Shown here one piece after another: positions 1 through 7,371 of a stretch of DNA of 64,000 bases. The notes beneath the pieces are model-generated. The model ran no database searches, was not told the origin of the DNA, and saw only the letters and a program-made list of their open reading frames with translations. Location: the NCBI GenBank assembly GCA_017543595.1, contig JAFYFU010000088.1, positions 1 through 64,000 of the forward strand, read 5' to 3'. The position numbers and the translations under genes were made by a program. This DNA is from Ruminococcus sp. GTDB lineage: Bacteria > Bacillota > Clostridia > Oscillospirales > Ruminococcaceae. How positions within the stretch are numbered: the stretch's first letter is position 1; each line of letters starts with the position of its first letter.

Positions 1-430
1 TCACGAATCCGAAACCGCTTCTGTCGTGTGCATAGGCACCTGCCTTAGCCTCAGCAGCCTTTGAAGTATCTTCTTTTCCGCTGATTACGGGAACAACTTT
101 CATTGTGTGGCTGCCTGCCGAAAGACCTACCGCATCGGCTCTGAAATAGCCTTTGTACTGTCTTACGAGCATGGAATCTATCTGTTTTCCGTCAACGTAT
201 ACATTGTAGCCTGTTGCGTTGTCAACGGGTGACCACTGTGCATACATACCTTCGCCGTAGCCTGCTGATGTGCTTATGCTTACGCTTGCAGCGGCAAATG
301 TTGTCATCATTGAATTTGTCATGCCTGCGATAACTGTGCTGCCGCCCAGAACTCCCGCAACGGAAGTCACAGACATAAGGGCTGCGGCTGTGAGCGAAAC
401 CACTCTCTTTCTCAACATTGTGTTTCTCAT
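1..430 (-). CDS. Secreted protein, N-terminal part only (cut by window edge)
   Basis: Reading leftward from an ATG at 430, about 143 codons are open to the window edge, so the C-terminus is missing. A GGAGGG ribosome site lies 8 bases upstream. Residues 1 to about 47 form a long signal peptide (MRNTMLRKRVVSLTAAAL followed by a hydrophobic run and TTFAAA). Residues of roughly 50-135 read like a fibronectin type III-type beta domain (AQWSPVDNATGYNVYVDGK). This start resembles secreted carbohydrate-active enzymes of Ruminococcus, in which a short Fn3-like module precedes a catalytic domain. The catalytic part is not visible, so no activity is assigned. It is divergently oriented from the xylanase gene at 806. 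Confidence 0.75.
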   Translation of the reverse strand, partial: MRNTMLRKRVVSLTAAALMSVTSVAGVLGGSTVIAGMTNSMMTTFAAASVSISTSAGYGEGMYAQWSPVDNATGYNVYVDGKQIDSMLVRQYKGYFRADAVGLSAGSHTMKVVPVISGKEDTSKAAEAKAGAYAHDRSGFGFV

Positions 431-512
431 TTGTATTCCCTCCAAGAAAAATAAAAAAATATAATGATATTACAAGTACGCCTATTGCGTACCTACGTAT
501 TAGTGTGATTAT

Positions 513-541
513 ATTATAACGCATAAATCCTGTTTTTTCAA
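513..541 (-). promoter_or_regulatory. Candidate sigma-A promoter for the truncated secreted gene
   Basis: On the minus strand TTGAAA (541-536) and TATAAT (518-513) are 17 bp apart, about 85 bp upstream of the start codon. A small hairpin (GTACGC, 5-nt loop, GCGTAC, 476-492) lies in the leader. Confidence 0.55.
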
Positions 542-698
542 TGATATATAATACTCATTAACTGATGTTTTGTGCTTTTACTCAAAGTAGATTAATACAA
601 AAAATCATTATGCAGTTTATAAATAAGCTGTAAAAATGCAATTGTATATAATAAACAGCAAAAATTGAACAGTACATAATTTTTCAGCAATAATTGAC

Positions 699-727
699 TT
701 GAAATGTTCATAAAAATGTAATAGAAT
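699..727 (+). promoter_or_regulatory. Candidate promoter for the xylanase gene
   Basis: TTGAAA (699-704) and TAGAAT (722-727) are separated by 17 bp, about 80 bp before the ATG at 806. The -10 is one base off consensus. Confidence 0.45.
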
Positions 728-805
728 ATATACATAAGCTTAACAAATGAATACGGCAGGGAGTATGCCGTGAAAAGAATTATTTTTATTTGGAGGGAAA
801 ACACT

Positions 806-3643
806 ATGAAAAAGAGTATCCTTAAAAGACTCGTTTCCGGTGCTGTGTCCGCCTTTCTTACCATGACAGCGGTCATGCCCGCAGCAGGTTCTGCGGCTAA
901 CCCCGACTATCAGGAAACTTTCAAAAAAGACGGCTATGACTACGAACTCTGGAATCAGTACAGTCAAGGCACTACGAGATTTGATGCGGGAAGCAACGGA
1001 ACTTATTCCTGCCAGTGGAGCGGTATTCACAACGTTCTTTTCCGTGCAGGAAAAAAATGGAACGATAACCCCCGCTGGGATTCGCTTGACGGTATAGCAG
1101 TTGACTATGCCTGCGAATACAATCCTTCGGGAAACTCGTATCTCTGTATATACGGCTGGACGGTTGACCCGCTCGTTGAGTATTACATCTGCGACACTTA
1201 CGGCAGTTGGAGACCACCCGGAGACGGTTTCCAGAAAATGGGTCTTATCAAGGTTGACGGCGGTACTTACGAAGTTTATTCGGGTGAGCATGACGGTCCT
1301 TCAATCGACCCGAATGTAAACCACTTCAAACAGTATTGGAGCGTAAGGGTTGACAGCGATTTGCGTTCCGAAGGTACTATAACGGTTTCCGACCACTTCA
1401 AGGCTTGGGAACAGTACAACATGAAAATGGGCGGTCTGCACGAAGTTGCTCTCAACGTTGAGGGCTGGGAAAGCTCAGGTACAGCAAATGTAACTAAAAA
1501 TGCTCTCCGAATCGGTGACGGCAGCGGCGGCGATGACCCCACTATCATAGATGACAAGCCCGGCGAAGTTACCGCACAGCCCGATGAAAACGGCTGCTAC
1601 TTCACAAGCAGTTTCGACAGCGGAAAAGACAAATGGACTTCACGAGGAGAAACTGTTCTCTCAAACGATACAAAGAACTACTATGACGGCGGCAGTTCAC
1701 TCTATGTTTCAGGCAGAACAGAGGACTGGAACGGCGCAGCTTTATCGCTCCCGACAGATGCTTTCGTTGCAGGAAACACTTACAGCATAAGCCTTGCGGC
1801 ACTTCAAAAGAGCGGTTCTGTTCAGCCTATGAAACTTACCCTTGAATATACAGACGCATCAGGCAAGAAGAATTATTCAACAGTCGCTGAGGCAGACGTA
1901 AACTCAGGCGAATGGACAAAAATTGAAAACAAGTCATACACAATCCCCACAGGTGCAAGCGGACTTCTCCTCTATGCAGAGGCTACTGACCCGACAATTG
2001 ATTTCTGGATTGACAGTGCAATAGGTGCTGTTGAGGGTACTGCTTCATCAGTTGTTACAGGCAGCGGAACTGTTGAGGGCAAAACTTCTCAGGTTACGGA
2101 AAAACCCACAGAAGCTCCCACACAAGCTCCCACAGAACAGCCCACAACAGTAACTCCCGTTACCAACAGAGTATGGGGCGATGCAAACCTCGACAACAAT
2201 GTAAGTATTTCAGACGCAGTTTCAATACTCCAGTATATGGCAAACGGTGAGAAATATCCCCTTGAAGGCGAAGCTCTCATAAACGCAGACGTTTACAAGC
2301 ACGGTGACGGCATAACAGGAAATGACGCAGGCTCAATACAGAAATATGATGCAGGCGCAATTTCATCTCTTCCCGAAAGCTATAAAGACGGTGTTAAGCC
2401 CGAAGACACTCCATCTCCTTCTACGCCCTCTACAACCGTTCCCGATACGCAGGACGTATCGGGAGAGGGCAAAATTTACAGCATCTCTTTCGACAATGCC
2501 GCTGATATAGAAGCTCAGGGCGATGTTGTAATAGCACTCGACAAGGATAATTATTATTCTGACGGTTCTTCCGCAAAGGTTTCAGGCAGGTCGGATTCAT
2601 GGCAGGGCGTTGCAAAAACTCTCGGCAATGATTTCTCGGCAGGCAAATCTTACAGTTTCAGCGCAGCAGTTATGCAGGCAAGCGGTTCACCCGTTGGTTT
2701 CGCACTCACTTTACAGTACAATGACGAAACAGGAAAAGCTCACTACGACAATATCACATCTGCTACGGCTAAGTCAGGCGAATGGACAAAGATTGAAAAT
2801 GCATCTTTCAAAATTCCCGCAGGCGCATCTGATATGAAAGTCTATGTTGAAACTCCCGAAAGCAAAACTGATTATTATGTTGATGATTTGGTTCTTGCAC
2901 ATGACGGAACAAAATCCTCAGTTGTAACGGGCAAGGGCGTTGTTACAGCAAAAGCTCCCGAAAAGCCCGCAGCAAAAGACGGCGTTGATATTTCATGGAT
3001 TGACCCCTCAAAGCCTATGGTTGCCATAAGCTTTGATGACGGCGCAAAGGGTACTGACCCCGGTTCTCCCTCAATGAGAATAATAAACGCTATCGCAGAC
3101 GCAGGTTTCCATTCAACATTCTTCTATGTTGGTGACTGGACAAACGATTCCAACAAGGGCGAAGTTCAGTACGCTTACAGCAAAGGCATGGAAATCGCAA
3201 ACCACTCCACAACTCACCCCAAGCTTACAGAAAAATCAGAATCCGAAATAAGAAGCGAATTTGATACAACTCATGCAAAGCTTAAATCAATAATCGGTGC
3301 AGAACCTTCAAAAATGATGCGTCTGCCTTACCTCAACTGCGATTCAAAAGTTCAGTCCGTACTCAATGATGTTGCACTTATAACCTGCAAAATCGACACA
3401 GGCGACTGGAACAAGGCAAGCACACAGGATATTATCTCAAAGATAACAAACGCAATGAATGACGGTTCTCTCAAAAATTCAATCGTTCTCTGCCACGAAA
3501 CTTACGACACAACAGCAGAAGCTATGGAATATCTCGCTCCCTATCTCAAATCTCAGGGCTGGCAGATAGTTACAATTTCTGAAATGTTTGCAGTAAACGG
3601 CAAGGAACTCAAAGGCGGCACAGTTTACACAAGCTGCAACTAA
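806..3643 (+). CDS. Cellulosomal GH11 xylanase / CBM22 / dockerin / CBM22 / CE4 acetylxylan esterase
   Basis: This 945-residue secreted enzyme is predicted to cut xylan chains and remove acetyl groups while docked on a cellulosome. After a signal peptide (1-31) comes a GH11 xylanase (about 33-240) with the paired catalytic glutamates visible as VEYYI (E125) and NVEGW (E219). A CBM22-like module follows (265-410), then a PTEAPT-rich linker, a type I dockerin (456-522, GDANLDNNVSISDAVSILQ plus a second, divergent half), a second CBM22-like module (556-698) and a CE4/NodB deacetylase (735-930). CE4 motifs present are SFDDG (D744, D745), HSTTH (H800, H804), RLPY, TGDW and LCHE (H897). The ATG at 806 follows TTTGGAGGG; an upstream in-frame ATG at 770 lacks a ribosome site. 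A GH11-CBM-dockerin-CE4 order is known from R. flavefaciens XynB-type enzymes. Confidence 0.93.
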   Translation: MKKSILKRLVSGAVSAFLTMTAVMPAAGSAANPDYQETFKKDGYDYELWNQYSQGTTRFDAGSNGTYSCQWSGIHNVLFRAGKKWNDNPRWDSLDGIAVDYACEYNPSGNSYLCIYGWTVDPLVEYYICDTYGSWRPPGDGFQKMGLIKVDGGTYEVYSGEHDGPSIDPNVNHFKQYWSVRVDSDLRSEGTITVSDHFKAWEQYNMKMGGLHEVALNVEGWESSGTANVTKNALRIGDGSGGDDPTIIDDKPGEVTAQPDENGCYFTSSFDSGKDKWTSRGETVLSNDTKNYYDGGSSLYVSGRTEDWNGAALSLPTDAFVAGNTYSISLAALQKSGSVQPMKLTLEYTDASGKKNYSTVAEADVNSGEWTKIENKSYTIPTGASGLLLYAEATDPTIDFWIDSAIGAVEGTASSVVTGSGTVEGKTSQVTEKPTEAPTQAPTEQPTTVTPVTNRVWGDANLDNNVSISDAVSILQYMANGEKYPLEGEALINADVYKHGDGITGNDAGSIQKYDAGAISSLPESYKDGVKPEDTPSPSTPSTTVPDTQDVSGEGKIYSISFDNAADIEAQGDVVIALDKDNYYSDGSSAKVSGRSDSWQGVAKTLGNDFSAGKSYSFSAAVMQASGSPVGFALTLQYNDETGKAHYDNITSATAKSGEWTKIENASFKIPAGASDMKVYVETPESKTDYYVDDLVLAHDGTKSSVVTGKGVVTAKAPEKPAAKDGVDISWIDPSKPMVAISFDDGAKGTDPGSPSMRIINAIADAGFHSTFFYVGDWTNDSNKGEVQYAYSKGMEIANHSTTHPKLTEKSESEIRSEFDTTHAKLKSIIGAEPSKMMRLPYLNCDSKVQSVLNDVALITCKIDTGDWNKASTQDIISKITNAMNDGSLKNSIVLCHETYDTTAEAMEYLAPYLKSQGWQIVTISEMFAVNGKELKGGTVYTSCN

Positions 3644-3672
3644 TTAAGAAAACATCACTCCCAAATATAAAG

Positions 3673-3700
3673 GACGGCTGTATTATTCAGCCGTCTTTTT
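3673..3700 (+). terminator. Rho-independent terminator after the xylanase gene
   Basis: GACGGCTG and CAGCCGTC form an 8-bp stem with a 7-nt loop, followed by five T. It starts about 30 bp after the stop codon. Confidence 0.85.
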
Positions 3701-3739
3701 GTATTATTTTATAATTTTCGTAAATAATAATAAAAATCA

Positions 3740-3825
3740 GGGGCGTCCCCCATTCAAAATAATAAATAAAAAGACAGGAGGAAAATTGTGTCAAGCCGCA
3801 AAAGACACAATTTGACAATTCTAAA
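3740..3825 (+). repeat. Remnants of the structured intergenic repeat family
   Basis: Bases 3740-3770 match the right end of the G/C-flanked form (CCCCCATTCAAAATAATA). Bases 3783-3813 are a reduced copy: perfect 10-bp arms AAATTGTGTC and GACACAATTT, an 11-nt loop keeping the AAGCC...AAAA bulge, then the family tail GACAATTCTAAA. The tail runs into the ATG of the DUF421 gene. See findings for the family description. Confidence 0.7.
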
Positions 3826-4505
3826 TGTGTGTAATACTTATCCGTTCTCTTATATTGTATGTTCTTGTAATTTTTGCCGTCAGGCTGATGGGAAAACGTC
3901 AGCTCGGAGAATTACAGCCTTCGGAACTGGTCATAACCATTCTTGTTTCAAATATAGCAACTCTGCCACTCGAAGATTCGGGGATTCCGCTTATAGTAGG
4001 AATAACTCCCATTTTATCGCTTGTATGCTTTGAAGTAATAGTTTCTTGGATAAATCTGCGGTTTTCAAAAATAAGAAAAATTATTTCAGGCAGTCCGAAA
4101 ATAATTGTCAGCAACGGAAAAGTTGACCCCGAAGTGCTGAAAGAACTGAGGTTTTCCGTTGATGATTTGATGATGGCTCTGCGTGGAAAAGATATTTTCG
4201 ATATTTCGGAAGTGCAGTTTGCGGTTGTTGAAACTACGGGGGCGGTTTCCGTCATGAAAAAACAGCCCGAAGACATTCCCTCACGGAAAGATTTAAATAT
4301 AAAGGCGGAATCGTCAGACCCGCCGAAAATTATAATCTCTGACGGGGAAATTGTAAAAGCCTCCGCAGATTCTCTTAATATATCCGAAAAACAGATAAAA
4401 AAATTACTTGTGAATATTAAAATAAATGATGTTTTTATAATGACTGCCGATGAAAATAAAAATATCTGCATTATAACAAAAAACGGCGAAAATATAAGGA
4501 GATGA
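3825..4505 (+). CDS. DUF421 / YetF-family membrane protein
   Basis: The 226-residue protein has three N-terminal membrane segments (about 2-20, 34-52 and 54-76) with the family signature GKRQLGELQPSELVI between the first two. A soluble alpha/beta C-terminal part follows, with the typical RFSVDDLMMALR motif near residues 112-123. The biochemical role of DUF421 is not settled. The ATG at 3825 has an unusual initiation region: the AGGAGG at 3776-3781 is 43 bases away, and a perfect hairpin (3783-3813) fills the gap. Folding would leave about 12 bases between the site and ATG. A GTG at 3788 opens a different frame and does not give this protein. The stop codon lies 4 bases before the DUF4363 gene, so the two are probably co-transcribed. 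Confidence 0.85.
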   Translation: MCVILIRSLILYVLVIFAVRLMGKRQLGELQPSELVITILVSNIATLPLEDSGIPLIVGITPILSLVCFEVIVSWINLRFSKIRKIISGSPKIIVSNGKVDPEVLKELRFSVDDLMMALRGKDIFDISEVQFAVVETTGAVSVMKKQPEDIPSRKDLNIKAESSDPPKIIISDGEIVKASADSLNISEKQIKKLLVNIKINDVFIMTADENKNICIITKNGENIRR

Positions 4506-4509
4506 ACCT

Positions 4510-4866
4510 GTGACAAGAATAAAAATAAGCATTGGAATAATTCTTGCTTTGATATCAATAAGTATTTTTTCGGGCGTGTGGGTGAATAAAAGCTGTGATG
4601 TTTTTCTTTCTTATATATCGGAAATTCAGGACAATCCCGAAAATGCAGGCGAATATGCCCGTATCCTTGAAAAGAAATGGGAGAGTTTCCGAAAAACCGC
4701 CTGTATTCTGATACTGAACGAAAAACTTGATGATGCGGAGGAAATCTGTTCAGAACTGCCCTTTATGAACAATTCAGATGAAATAACCGCCGCCGCAGAA
4801 AAACTTAAACATATAATTAAAAATATAAAAGAAAGCGAATATCCGCATATATTGAATATATTATAA
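4510..4866 (+). CDS. DUF4363 family protein
   Basis: The 118-residue protein has one N-terminal membrane segment (residues 5-25) and a helical charged remainder. It matches the DUF4363 family, which commonly follows DUF421 genes; the pairing is the main support. It starts at GTG 4510 with AAGGAG ending 8 bases upstream, inside the last codons of the previous gene. Function is unknown. A terminator hairpin follows directly. Confidence 0.75.
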   Translation: MTRIKISIGIILALISISIFSGVWVNKSCDVFLSYISEIQDNPENAGEYARILEKKWESFRKTACILILNEKLDDAEEICSELPFMNNSDEITAAAEKLKHIIKNIKESEYPHILNIL

Positions 4867-4867
4867 A

Positions 4868-4896
4868 AAAATCCCCTTTTCAGGGGAAATTTTTAT
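4868..4896. terminator. Bidirectional terminator between convergent genes
   Basis: TCCCCTTTTCAGGGGA forms a compact hairpin with an A-run before it and a T-run after it, so it can serve both the DUF4363 gene (+) and the protease gene (-), whose stop codon lies inside it. Confidence 0.75.
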
Positions 4897-7244
4897 TTTT
4901 TTCCAAGAATATAATTATTCAAATCAACAAGGTCTGAAACGTTTATTTTTCCGTCAAGATTGAAATCGCAGGCAAGCTTTTCCCTGATTCCGTTTATGCC
5001 GTCTGTTATGGCTTTTCTGAGGAGGATAAAGTCAAAAATATCTGTTCTGTCATCGCCTGTTATATCTCCCCTTGTGAAATTTATTTTTTCAATTTCCTCA
5101 TGATATCCGCAGGTTTCGCAGTCACGGCTTTTAATTCCGTGTACATCAATTGTGTATTCTCCGAACTCATGTTCAGACATTATAATTTCACCGCACTGTT
5201 TGCAGAATTTGGCGTGTGATTTTTCGTCATACGGCATATAGTCCGTATATTCATGATTCTGCCACTCGGAATATCCGCAGTCATTACAGACAAAAGTATG
5301 AAATTTTTCGTTATATGATTCAAATGAAGTGTTTTTATGCTGTAAGCTGTCCGCAGTAATTTTAAATACTGCACTTTTGCCGTTTCCGCAGTCATATGTG
5401 TAGCTTATCGTATTCCCCTGCGGAATAAACTGTCCGTATTCTGTAAAATACCCGCCTGAAATATCAGAAACTCCTGAATCATCGGGAATATTTCCAATCA
5501 AAGTCACACATGAAACATCACCTAAATTTCTTACACAGTTTTCGCAGACAAGGGTTTTCATGCGGTAAAGGTCGGAAAGATTGAGTTTGTTTATCGGGTT
5601 GCCGCTGCAATCAAGAGATTTAAGACTTGTGAAAAACTCTATTCCCGTAAAATCATATATATTCATATCGGAAACATTCATTTCCTCAACAGGTTCATAT
5701 TCATCACTTGTCAGGTAACCGTCATTGTTTTTGTCAAAATTTTCTGAGACAAATTCCCTGAAATTTTCATCGGGGAAATTTTCGGAATCTATAATAACTC
5801 CCAGATTCGTGAAAGCCTTTATGCAGACATTGCTTTCAACTCTTTTGCAGGAATCCCACCATTTTGAAATAACACCGCCGTCATCGGGATAATAAGACGC
5901 ATAGAATGAAACTCCCGTACCGGAAGGCTTTTCGTCCATGTAAAACATTGAACCTGTCTTTTCAAAAATTACTTCAACGGAAAAATATGTACCGCCCTGC
6001 ATAAATACAGGCTTGTCAAGCTTAACCGTATGATATCCCGCATATGCCATATTTCCCCTCTGTTCGGAAACAAGTTCTCCGCTTGTGGGGTCGGCGGCGG
6101 CGGTTAAATTCTTGTAGACCCTGATTATATACGGGTTGTCCGCATCAATCGTATTGAAAGAAACTGCCGAAAGAATTTCGTTTCCCGATGACTGAAACAC
6201 ATTTGCCGCAGCTATGCCCGCATTTTCAAAAAATCTGTAATGCGAAAGCATACCGTCATACTGATAATTGCAATCATAATTATCGGCTTTTTCCATATCA
6301 AAAAAAGTTATCCTTGCGAGGTTCACATCATAGTAAGAAAGCCAGAAAAAGCCGTCATCTCCCCATTTACTGCCCCAACTGTTTTTGCAAAGCCATGCGC
6401 CGTCCTTTTCGGGCGGAGAAACAAAATTTTTACGGCTGTAATCATCGTCCCAGCCTATGACGGTTACTGCATGGTTTGTCCGTTCTTTTTCCGTACAGCA
6501 ATACGAACTGTTTCTTTCGGAAAAATATTCATCTGCATCGTAATATGATGCCATACACGCACCCATTCGCATCATGTGGGATTTAACGGCAGTTATATCG
6601 GACGCATCAACTATGTCATTTCCTTCAAGGTGAAAATCCGAGAGATATCTTTCACTTTCATCAATTTCGGGGAGTTCCGAGGCAGGCGGAACACTTTTTT
6701 CAAGTCTTGCGCCGTTCCACCTTGCAAGCGTTTCAATAGCGGTCATATTGCTGCCGCCCAAATCATAGCCGTCAATGCCGTTGTTTTCCCCGTCCGCAAA
6801 GAGACAGTCAAGTTCGTTCGGACTTGCCTTGCAGTTTCCGAACCATATCAGATGTGCTTCCGAAAGGTCAATTGAACTGTCCGCATAATTTTTCATTATG
6901 AGATTTGATTCCGCCGAGGCAAGGGCAGAAAATGCCCAGCAGCAGCCTGTCGGATTCTGATTCTTGACAGATGTGACCGCATTTATATCACGTAGGTCAT
7001 ATTTTACAGGATATTTAACAGCCCTGTCACCGTATTTCGGAATAAGCACAGGGGAAAATTCCTTTCCGTATTCGTCCCTGTAAGTAACTTCACATTCTCC
7101 GTATTCCGAAGAAGAATTTTTAACGGGAAATATACATTTTTCCTCGGCCATTTCAACGGCATTTGCAGAAATAACAGGCGAAGCCCCTATGACGGACAGT
7201 AAAAATGCGCCCGCAAAAAATTTTTTAAGATATGATTTTTTCAT
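4893..7244 (-). CDS. Secreted papain-family (C1A) cysteine protease with C-terminal dockerin
   Basis: The 783-residue protein begins with a signal peptide (1-29). The protease domain spans about 80-310: KNQNPTGCCWAFSA holds the oxyanion Gln (Q96) and catalytic Cys (C102), TNHAVTVIGWD the catalytic His (H258) and CKNSWGSKWG the Asn (N288). A beta-rich domain follows, as in other bacterial C1A proteins. Next come an EF-hand-like DKNNDGYLTSDE, a short leucine-rich stretch and three CxxC pairs (about 650-715). A type I dockerin ends the protein (about 722-783: GDITGDDRTDIFDFILLRKA and CDFNLDGKINVSDLVDLNNY). The dockerin implies attachment to the cellulosome. Whether the target is plant protein or cellulosome components cannot be told. 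AGGGAGG precedes ATG 7244. Confidence 0.9.
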   Translation of the reverse strand: MKKSYLKKFFAGAFLLSVIGASPVISANAVEMAEEKCIFPVKNSSSEYGECEVTYRDEYGKEFSPVLIPKYGDRAVKYPVKYDLRDINAVTSVKNQNPTGCCWAFSALASAESNLIMKNYADSSIDLSEAHLIWFGNCKASPNELDCLFADGENNGIDGYDLGGSNMTAIETLARWNGARLEKSVPPASELPEIDESERYLSDFHLEGNDIVDASDITAVKSHMMRMGACMASYYDADEYFSERNSSYCCTEKERTNHAVTVIGWDDDYSRKNFVSPPEKDGAWLCKNSWGSKWGDDGFFWLSYYDVNLARITFFDMEKADNYDCNYQYDGMLSHYRFFENAGIAAANVFQSSGNEILSAVSFNTIDADNPYIIRVYKNLTAAADPTSGELVSEQRGNMAYAGYHTVKLDKPVFMQGGTYFSVEVIFEKTGSMFYMDEKPSGTGVSFYASYYPDDGGVISKWWDSCKRVESNVCIKAFTNLGVIIDSENFPDENFREFVSENFDKNNDGYLTSDEYEPVEEMNVSDMNIYDFTGIEFFTSLKSLDCSGNPINKLNLSDLYRMKTLVCENCVRNLGDVSCVTLIGNIPDDSGVSDISGGYFTEYGQFIPQGNTISYTYDCGNGKSAVFKITADSLQHKNTSFESYNEKFHTFVCNDCGYSEWQNHEYTDYMPYDEKSHAKFCKQCGEIIMSEHEFGEYTIDVHGIKSRDCETCGYHEEIEKINFTRGDITGDDRTDIFDFILLRKAITDGINGIREKLACDFNLDGKINVSDLVDLNNYILGKK

Positions 7245-7334
7245 AACCGCCCTCCCTTATCATATATTGTTGATATTATACCATATTTTTATTTTACTGT
7301 CAATAATAAAGGCGATATTTCCGAAAATTTTACA

Positions 7335-7363
7335 TAAAAAAGCGTCCCTTTAAAGGAACGCCT
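7335..7363 (-). terminator. Terminator after pheT
   Basis: Read on the minus strand, GCGTTCCTTT and AAAGGGACGC pair and are followed by six T, about 10 bases after the pheT stop codon. Confidence 0.8.
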
Positions 7364-7371
7364 TTTAAAAA

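Larger units (their letters stand above)
431..805. other. Divergent intergenic region without a gene
   Basis: These 375 bases separate two divergently transcribed secreted-protein genes. The stretch is strongly AT-rich and holds a promoter in each direction and a short hairpin near 476-492. I see no coding potential, repeat-family copy or RNA gene. Confidence 0.6.

Noticed and set aside
740..1291. Minus-strand open frame of 183 codons over the xylanase start
   Set aside because: Shadow of the xylanase gene; no ribosome site and no recognisable product.
2095..2160. PTEAPT-type repeats as a DNA repeat element
   Set aside because: They are an in-frame protein linker between the CBM22 and dockerin modules. 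The TTE/EETE-rich stretches at 10250-10480, 62130-62330 and 63340-63440 are likewise lipoprotein linkers.
3788..4033. GTG-started frame close to the AGGAGG at 3776
   Set aside because: Well spaced from the site, but the product is unlike any protein and it ends inside the DUF421 gene in another frame. The GTG is part of a repeat hairpin arm.
3899..4558. 219-codon open frame on the minus strand
   Set aside because: Antisense to the DUF421 and DUF4363 genes, Phe/Ile/Ser-rich and without a ribosome site; the plus strand encodes recognisable families.
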